Assembly: GCA_030998015.1 (NCBI GenBank)
Contig: JARWMV010000237.1
Span: forward strand, 930,001 to 994,000
From: Ceratorhiza oryzae-sativae
Lineage: Eukaryota > Basidiomycota > Agaricomycetes > Cantharellales > Ceratobasidiaceae
DNA: 64,000 nucleotides
Direction: 5' to 3'
The notes beneath the pieces are model-generated. The model was not told the DNA's origin, searched no databases, and saw nothing but the letters and a program-made list of their open reading frames with translations. The position numbers were made by a program, and so were the translations under genes. How positions within the stretch are numbered: the stretch's first letter is position 1; every line of letters begins with the position of its first letter. Of the stretch, positions 55,887 through 64,000 are shown one piece after another.

Positions 55887-58800
55887 ATGATCCCATTTTA
55901 CGACCAGAACGGATCCAGCTCTCCATCATCGCCGCATTGGCGAGAGTTGGACGTTGGAGACGACCCAGGTGACAGGTAAGAGGCTGTATGTATGTTGAAA
56001 CGGGTCGAAGTTCACATCGTAAATAGGTACACACGTCTAGTCAGGCGTACACGAAGTCGTGCCGGATCACAGTCTAGTACGGCTGATAGTCCTCGGCACA
56101 CACGCAGAGCCGAGGATCGAACGGGTGGAAACCACTCGGATAGAGATAGGGGTCAGCTAGTGGACCATTGCACTCAGCGATGTGGGATCTAACCTTCAGA
56201 TTATCTCGCAGTACTACCTCCTCTTGACGAAGCAGGGCACAATACAGGCGTCCACTCAGTGCGTACACCAGAGGATCGTGATTTACCTATGCTTTCACCT
56301 GGCACTCCTCAAATGGCTCTTCGTCCGACTCAACCGGTATTCCGAAGCATCATCATTTGATTCTTCTCGCCGTCTGGAGAACCGAGACTTCCGAGATTTT
56401 GGAGCCACCGCCGACTTATAACGGGTTCGCTAGGCAAGGTGCTCCTGCAACTGAGCCTATTCAACAGCGTGCCCAGCTTGATGGTCATTTAGATTTCGCC
56501 AACCCTCTCGCTCCTACAGACTATTTTCAATTCCACGTTACTGAGCTGCGACGCCGTGCCCCCGCCCCTGGTATAGATCCATCTTATTACCACAGCCCCC
56601 CTATCCCAAGTCAATCAACATTTGGCTTTGGACCTCTGTCTGACACTTACGGCAACATTGGCCGGACGAACGCAATTCAACCGTCCGCTCACCACGATCA
56701 CTGGGATCACGATGAAGAAAAACATCAACTGGTGGACTGGCGTGCTCAGGTAGATTGGGATCCTGACGATGAGTACTATGACTCGGAACCTAGCGTAGTG
56801 TCACGTAGACCGTATGATGATACGACGCTCCCGGGATATTATCAGCCCCATAGCTTTCAAAATGAGGGTCAACGTGAAGCTGGAACCATGGGCCGCACTC
56901 CTTCCGGCACGACGATCATCGTGGGGAATGAAAAAGGACGAAGGCAGTTCATTACCGAAAATATTTGTCGTGAGATATCTTTAATTTAACTTATATGCTG
57001 CACCTAACCCCTTTTTAGCTTTGGAGCAACGCCGTTCTTTCATATTGGTACTATCGAAAGCGTTGTTACAATTCCAAGCCCCTTCTCACCGGATTGAAAA
57101 CCAATTGTCCGCAGCGGCTCGCGTCTTGGGGATTCCCGCTGAATTCTTACATCTCCCGTCGCTTGTCATTGTCAGCTTCGGCAGCTTGGATGGGGAGAAG
57201 GGCGCACCAACGTCAAGCAAGTCGCGTAGAGCACCTCGTTCCAGGAGTCTCAAGTCGGCACTCGCACAAGCTGTTTTGGGAAAACCGAAAGATGCTCCTG
57301 AAGATGAAGGCCAAGACAAGTCAGCGGAGAACGGGGGAGCAGGCGCGACTTTTGGAGTTCGTGTGCATATTGTCAAATCGGGCGGCCACCTTGAGCTGGG
57401 AAAACTGCACGAGTTGCACCAAATTTATCGAAAGGTCGTGCATGACGAAATGTCTGCGCAAGATGGTCGGATCAAATTGCTAAAACTCTTAAAAGAACCA
57501 CCATGTTATACGTGAGTATTTATTCACATTTTTATGAGGATTGTGATTTACTTTGGAAGCAAGTTTATTCGAGAGGTGCACGCACGCGTTCTTATGTGGA
57601 CTTCTGATTTGCGTTATGTCGTTTGGTGGATCCTTTCTAGATATGTGGGTTGCTGGCGCTGGGTGCGCAACGATTGCTTTCTTGCAGCTGCATGCTGCTT
57701 CGAAAAACGCAATGTATTCCAACATTTTCGAGTAAGTCTTGTCTGGTATGTCAAGGGTGAATTGACGGTCGCTCAACTAGAATTTCGGCCGCCATGTTAA
57801 TGTCTTTTGTTGCCCGTGGACTCTCGAGTATTAGGGGAGACTTATTTTGTTATTCGGCCATCTCCTCCGCTGGAGTTGGTAAGCATGATCATGGGGTTTC
57901 TCAGAAGGTGCTGATAAATTACAGTGCTCATTCTCCCTGGCTCGATTGTTTGTAAGTCTATTCGGAAGCCAAAGAGGCATTAACTCATAAGGCAATAGTG
58001 GCAAGCTCGTTGGAACTGGCTTCTCGTAATATAATTAGTGGGAGCGTGAAGATAGTGTATGCTATCGTCTACTCCCTTTTCCTTGGGTTTAGCCTCACCA
58101 TTGGAAGTGATTTCTACCTCCTTGTGGATCATTCTGCACGACCTCGCATGGAAGCCGCAGCTCATAACATTTCTGGTGCCTACGAGATGCCCGGGATCTT
58201 TACTGGCGATAATGGGGAGGTCATACTAGCTGGTGCTTTTACATTTTTGAAGCCTGCGGCGTCGGTTTCGAACACAGTCCGATACGTGTCTCGAGGCTGT
58301 ATGCGCGATTTGGATGGCCCTTGGTACTTGAAACAACTTCCACTCTGGAGTCTTTTCATCCTTGTCCCGATATATAGCATTATCTCCTCGTTATGGAAGC
58401 TTCAGCCCTTCAAGAGCAAGCAGCTTCCTATCATGGTATTCATTAGTTGTGCATCTTATGCGGCGAATAAGGGTCAGTACCTTGTGCTAAAGCGAACGAA
58501 TGTAGCAGATTCTGACCTCGCAACAAAAGCCGCAAACAGGTTCATCTTCAATCGAAGTGACGTAGTATCGGCGATTGGAGCATTCGTGACTGGAATCTTG
58601 GGAAATGCTTATGCTCGTATCTTTCGCGGAACAGCCTTCGCGATCATGGTCACGGCTGTAAGCTTCCTCGTGCCGGTAAGCCCGCATATCATGTATTTTA
58701 TTTTTGTATCTCAATCATGGGACTAGTCGGGTATTGCCGCCGCCGGAGGACTCGCACAGGTATGAAATATGCTTTCGGTAGATGAACAGCAATTTTCTCA

Positions 58801-59032
58801 AATCAAGTGGGTACTTAGACCTATCAAAACTCTGAAGGAGACCAATATAGCACGGGTCTGGCATTGGGATTCCGCATGGTTCAAGGTCAGTTCACAAACT
58901 TACTCGGTCACTCAATACTTGAATCAATGTCATGTGATAGTCGCAATTGGATGCACTGTCGGGCTCCTTGGTGCCGGTGTTGTGGTCTATTCGTTTGGAT
59001 CGAAGAAGCGCTCTGGGTATTTCGCGTTTTGA
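55887..59032 (+). CDS. Prm10/ThrE-type multi-pass membrane protein
   Basis: It resembles yeast pheromone-regulated membrane protein 10 (threonine/serine exporter ThrE fold). Proposed exon 1 is 55887-55975 (MIPFYDQNGSS...), then intron 55976-56026. A long polar, Pro-rich N-terminus includes LSPGTPQ (about 56293). The conserved domain starts at FILVLSKALLQFQAPSHRIE (about 57040) and continues with LPSLVIVSFG, VKSGGHLELGKLHELH (about 57370) and LLKEPP. About ten hydrophobic segments follow from 57570 to 59010, with GSIVLASSLELASRNIISG (about 57990) and a C-terminal GSKKRSGYFAF. Around 56357-56400 the frame is unclear, probably a frameshift. Transport substrate unknown. Confidence 0.82.
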
Positions 59033-59904
59033 TGCTCAAATTTGGTATGATTTGGAATGAATGGTGTGCAAGACGTGGGAATACTAGGGGGTCATTTGGA
59101 GACTTGAAATGACCTAGGCCTGTGGTTCGAAATAGCACCTTGCAGTTTCATGCAGCATATGTATTCGTAGAACACGAATGCGTATCCATTTGTCTTCAGA
59201 TGAGACGTGTATGCCGATATGCTGATATCCTAGAGTATGCGTGCTATTGTTCGTCGATTCGGTTGGCGCTGGCCTAATATCCACACCAAGTATGGATACT
59301 TCGCGATGGTATCGGATATTTGTTTCTCAGTCTTCGCGAACTCTTGGACCCCATTTTTGACACCAATTGTTTCGCAGGTGCTCGGCTCCTATATAGATAG
59401 GTGCGAGCACGCGACCTCGGAATTATTGTGTACGAGCTCGCATTCGATAACGGCGATGTGCGCCCGCAAAAATAACCCGGTGTGGTGTAAAACGATAGCT
59501 GGGTCGGCCACCAATTTCGTCCATCGGAGGGCCTGTGCTCCGGCTCAGCATTGGGCTGCTAGACACTAACTCGCACTCTGCCTTACTAGGTCCGATCGGA
59601 AGTCACTCAGCCGAGAAAGTTAAATTTATTCCCCCCAACAAAACATGCTCGATGACTAAAGACGCACCTGACAAAACTCGGCACGAACGGCAGCCTTGTA
59701 GCGGGCCACATGCGCAACTTCTGGCTCTCTTTCACCGGTGGACCCGTCTTATCATGCATTTCATTTCTGTTGATCTAATAATCGAGTCATCCCATGCTAA
59801 TCCTTTAAATAAGCGACTGGTCAGTCGCGCGGTCATTTTCTGTAGTGCTCTTTCTCCCTCCCACTTGCTTTCCCCCTCCACACTTGCTTCCCCCATCCTT
59901 TCTC
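59033..59904. other. Intergenic region upstream of the MFS transporter
   Basis: No coding region supported. C/T-rich stretches (about 59840-59900) directly precede the MFS start, as is common in fungal promoters. Confidence 0.45.
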
Positions 59905-62211
59905 ATGTCTAATCCCAACCCCCCACTCTATATCGCCGAAGTTGGCCGTCAGACCCTTGGTTCCGTGATATCTTATGCTGGAGGCGAGATATCTGGGCCA
60001 CCTCGACGACAGAGGGCACCGGACACTCAGGAGGCTGCCCGAAAAGAGCTACCAACTATACCACTAGACATAGAGCACCAGCCTGTCGAAGATGACCCTA
60101 GATTTTGGTCGAAACGTCGTAAGGTATTTATCCTTGCTCCACTTAATAAGCTTATCCTAAAACGACGCTTGGCAGTACGTCGTTGTAGCTATAATCGCAT
60201 TCGCATGCTTGGCACCAACATTGGCCGTCAACCTCTACAACCGTATGTCCCTCATTTATGCTCACCAGCTACCAGTGAAAGATTTCACTGAGCCTTACGT
60301 AGCCGCTTTTTCTCAAATCAAGAGTGAATTACGTGCAACAGACTCTCAGATCGCTTTATCACTTGCTTTCTTCATTTTGGTCCAAGGCAATGCGCCTTTG
60401 GTATGGAGTGCGATATCTGAAATCAAAGGCCGAAAAATTGTTTATATTGTTTCTATGGTGGTGTGTCGTTTTGCTGTACCCGAATAATTCTCTTTAACGA
60501 GGTATGATAGTTGTTCTGCGTTGGGTCGGCTATTTCTGGCGCGTCCCGCAATATGAATGTCTTGATTGGAATGCGAGTACTTCAAGCCGCCGGATCAAGC
60601 TCCGTGCTCAATCTTGGAGCAGGGACGCTGAGTGTCAGTTCTTATTTCCACTTTATGGGTGACAGGACTGAATGTATGCGCCACGTTAGGATATGTATGA
60701 TACACATGAACGCGGCACTATGATGGGAATTTACTTCGCTGGGGTTCGCTTCCTAAGCACATCTTCCTTTCTATGAGCTCCTTTTGACCTAACTTGTATT
60801 CCTGGTTGCATTTTTTTATACCCCACCGTAGCCTTTGCTCGGGCCAAGTCTCGTTAGCACCTTCTGCCTCATGTAACTGCTGGTACATGTGCATTGACCT
60901 CAAACACCCTTTCCTTTCCTGCTTTTCCTCCCCTTTTTCATGCGCATAGGGACCCATCATTGGCGGAGCCCTCACCGCCGGTTTTTCCTGGCGTGCCACT
61001 TTCTACTTCCTGGTGATATTTGCAGGTATTTCGCTATGCACTTTCATATTTTTGCCCGACACATGGCGCCGCGAACGAAGCATGTCCTACCAAGTAGCGA
61101 AACGCCGGGTTTTGAAGGGGCGAGCAGAGCGTAGCCATGCTGGAACCCCAGTACAAAGCCAGGCGCCCAGCGGAGCTGCATCGCCGACTCTGGGTGCCAA
61201 CACCCCAACATACGCCGGATCGATCGTCGAAGGAAGTGGGGAGAAAAAAGAAGACAAGGCAAAACTGGAGATTGGAGTATCGCAAGACCAAGATGTCAAT
61301 TTATCGATTATGGATGTCAACCCTATACGACCAATCTGGTATATCCTGAAGCAAAGGACAAACGTTTGTGTCCTGTTTGCTAGTGGTATGTAGCCAATGA
61401 TTGGAGCTTCAGACGTCGACGATGACACGAATCTACAGGTATCCTGTTTGCCTTCCAGTACGGCATTTGTTTCACGGCAGCTTTAACTTTCGCTCGTGCA
61501 CCCTATCATTTCAACTCAATAACGGTTGGGCTTGTCCTACTTTCTTTCGGGCTGGGGAACCTCGCGGGGTCCATTTTGGGTGGTCGCTGGTCTGATCGCG
61601 TTCTCGCAAAGCTTAAAAGGGAAAACGGAGGGGCCAGTGTGCCAGAGGTGAGTATATGTGCTACTGCACCGTAACAACTTCTTGATTTCCTCATAGATGA
61701 GACTTCAAAGTACAAAACCAGCGATGGTATTGCTCCCACTTCTGGTTGTGGCTTACGCGTGGATGTGTGAGAAGCAAGTGCACATTGCTGGCCCCGTAGT
61801 CGTTCTTTTTTTCGCGGGTTTCGGAGCTATGTGCGTATGGGCTTTTGTTTCATTCAATCAATAATTGACCGACGAATTATGTATTCAGTTGGATTTACTC
61901 CAGCACACTGGCATACATCGTCGATGCGAATCCGGGCCGTGCCTCTTCTGCGATTGCTGCTAATAGCAGTTTTAGGGGGGTTTCAGGTTTAGTCGTTGCG
62001 GAAATCTCAGTTCCTTTACAGGTATGTCTAACTACGGAGTTTGACGCGTGGATCATACAAATTCCGTGAGCAGAACGCAATTGGCGATGGTGGACTTTAC
62101 ACCATCTGGGCCGGGTTGCTTGTCGTATGCGAAGCACTCATCCTGCTGCTAATATGGCGAGGGGGACAGTGGCGTGCTGCGCGTGAGCGGACCGGAGCCA
62201 ACAATGTATAA
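59905..62211 (+). CDS. MFS drug:H+ antiporter-type transporter (DHA1)
   Basis: A plasma-membrane transporter of the major facilitator superfamily. ATG 59905 (MSNPNPPLYIAEVG) opens a polar N-terminal tail of about 75 residues. The first helix, VAIIAFACLAPTLAVNLY, follows the intron ending near 60177. SEIKGRK (about 60420) is the loop 2-3 motif. The chain continues with ISGASRNMNVLIGMRVLQAAG (helix 4), THERGTMMGIYFAG, then GPIIGGALTAGFSWRATFYFL (about 60952). A Lys/Ser-rich central loop (about 61080-61310) separates the two halves. The second half ends EALILLLIWRGGQW and a polar tail to TAA 62209-62211. About nine introns. It looks intact; the substrate is not predictable. Confidence 0.92.
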
Positions 62212-64000
62212 ACGCTGTCGGCCCCGACCGGCTCCAGAAGCCCCTAGATTTCAGGGACAACCAAAAGTCGTGTTTCCTTTTCTGTCTTATTTCCTCAGAC
62301 TCGGAGTTATGTCAATAATACGCGTTTATCCTTCATGATTATAGTTGACTGAATACAGTCGTAATCTACCTTGAGTGGTGGCTTATGCCCTTCATCGCAC
62401 GAACCGCTTGTTGGTAAACTTATGTTGGTGGTTTTGGCTATGGTCACGCCTGAGCCAATATCAATGTAAAAACGCATATAAGACGTATTGTCACTAGGTC
62501 GCCTATATTCCATTTCAGGGGCCGCGCTCCGCAGAGGCTTTTCAGAGTAACCTTCCTTGATACCGTTAAACCGGTTGAGATGGGCCCACACCGCTACCGG
62601 CGTCCATCATTACAGCTGAGCACCTGCCCCGAAATGGTTTATTTTTAGTGTTTCAATCAGGCTCCAAGTTTGAAGCTCCAACATATCACTACACAAGTGC
62701 CCATAGAAGTGGCTTTTGCTATCCGGTGGTCCCAGTTACCATGAGATGCCCATAATGAGTGGCTCGCCCCGCTTCTGTGCCTGCACACAAATTGCACATC
62801 AAGGTTTGACTTAGATTTCTGGATGCCAGCCCTCGGAGCTGGCGCAAACCTCAATCTCCACGCAATTCTCAATATTAGCCTCCCCTTCCGCCCCACCTCA
62901 GAGAACATTGAAATATATGTCTCTGCTCTGCAGATATCAGCGATTCACCCGCATTTAAATCCTAGATTTACAAAATGAACAAGCACAAAATCCATTTTGC
63001 ATTACCCGATGGATAGCTTCCCGCAACATATAAATGGAGGACTGACTATCCAATTGCCTTACTGCGAGGCAACATACCGACCTCGCTTGTTTGTAATCCC
63101 GCCTTTTGCACCCTTGTTTTGTTGAAAATTGAATCAAGCCCCAGTGAGCCCGCAACGGTGCCATATGCGTGCATTCAGATATTTCAGCTGCAAAACACAG
63201 GGGATGAAATTGTGGCACACATGCTGACCATTCGAGACGCATTTTCTCATCTGGCGTTTGTATTTTATTTTTTGCTGGTATCAGAGAACACACAAGGTTG
63301 TCAAATATGTTGGATGAAGATTGAGTCGCGACGCAGGTCACGGATCAGACAGCGTACGCGTACTTGGGATTAAGTGCTATACACTAGGGATTAGTGTGGC
63401 GGTTACAGTAGGATTATGGATAATACAGGTGTATTGGAGTTGCAAGGATCGCAGTATGTTGGGGAGACTGTGGGTACCAACGCCCACAAGCGAGGCTCCC
63501 AGAGTAGGTAGCAAGGATCGAGGACCTCGAAACAGTATTGACTCGAGCAACTGTATGTTGGCCGAGAGGATGGCGGTGGATGGACAAACGGGAGGCTGCA
63601 AGTGAGGGTAGGGAGGTAAACATAGTTCCGTCTGAGCGCCACGCATAGGGCGTGTGGGTAGTAGCGCAGCGCCTCTTGGCTGCCCCTGGGCAACCCCCAC
63701 CCTGCAAGCTGCGGAGCTTCGAGGTGCTATCCCCAGAAAGTACAGTTCTGGTGCTAGAGCCAATTTTATTCTCTCCGTTAGTTTCTGGCCAACTATGGGC
63801 CATATCCTTGTATTGAACCACGGAGATTGAAAGGAACTGGCTAGTGCTAGTATAGATGCCCAATGGGCGCTCATGATGATGTACTGCTTAACGTCTGATG
63901 AGTGATGAAATGTATTATATTGATGCTATCACCCATTGATTATGTTCATGAAGACCTGGTGCCATTCGGATGTGTGCTCATTCGGAACCTGAATGACGTG
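62212..64000. other. Gene-poor 3' end of the window
   Basis: No supported gene, RNA or repeat. A minus-strand open stretch at 62307-62591 has a protein-like composition but no recognisable domain or start context, and may be a decayed exon. Confidence 0.45.

Overview
This window is fungal nuclear DNA. Short GT-AG introns of about 45-65 bp interrupt most genes, and the gene set is typical of Agaricomycetes: a phosphoketolase/acetate kinase cluster, ricin-B type lectins, a Rictor homologue with an N-terminal coiled coil, NPR2 and the PKA regulatory subunit. A Rhizoctonia/Ceratobasidium-like basidiomycete fits best, but that is inference from gene content, not a database match.

Positions 1-19640 are a nest of LTR retrotransposons. 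Element A (1-6490, + strand, 5' end cut by the window) is a young Ty3/gypsy chromovirus with an intact 1176-codon pol. It is inserted in the integrase-side pol of element B (+ strand, to 12518). B in turn sits in the reverse transcriptase of element C (- strand, 12519-16956). A solo LTR of the B family lies in C's gag, flanked by the 5-bp duplication GTAGC. A solo LTR related to C's LTR (17330-17859, duplication TATGC) interrupts a host-like or transposon-like pseudogene (17168-19640). A and C both carry, 2 nt after the 5' LTR, a primer-binding site complementary to the predicted 5' end of their own transcript. This is the geometry of Tf1-type self-primed reverse transcription. B carries about 3.2 kb of extra, apparently spliced genes between integrase and its 3' LTR.

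Positions 20105-28928 hold a metabolic cluster: acetate kinase ack1 (+), phosphoketolase xfp (-) and a second acetate kinase ack2 (+). Together they would turn xylulose-5-P or fructose-6-P into acetyl-P and then acetate plus ATP. The two kinases have identical exon lengths (439 aa each), but ack2 has Ser in place of the conserved Asn of the HLGNGAS loop and uses a GC-AG intron.

Positions 29034-62211 are ordinary host genes: protoglobin (-), a peroxisomal-type acyl/aryl-CoA ligase (+), a two-domain ricin-B lectin (-), complex I subunit NDUFS4 (+), the TORC2 subunit Rictor (-), a cytochrome P450 (+), NCA2 (+), the PKA regulatory subunit (-), NPR2 (+), a secreted CBM13 lectin (+), a Prm10/ThrE-type membrane protein (+) and an MFS transporter (+). 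Seven or eight of these contain single-base frame breaks, mostly one base missing from a short run. This may be assembly error rather than gene death. From 62212 to the end I see no supported gene.
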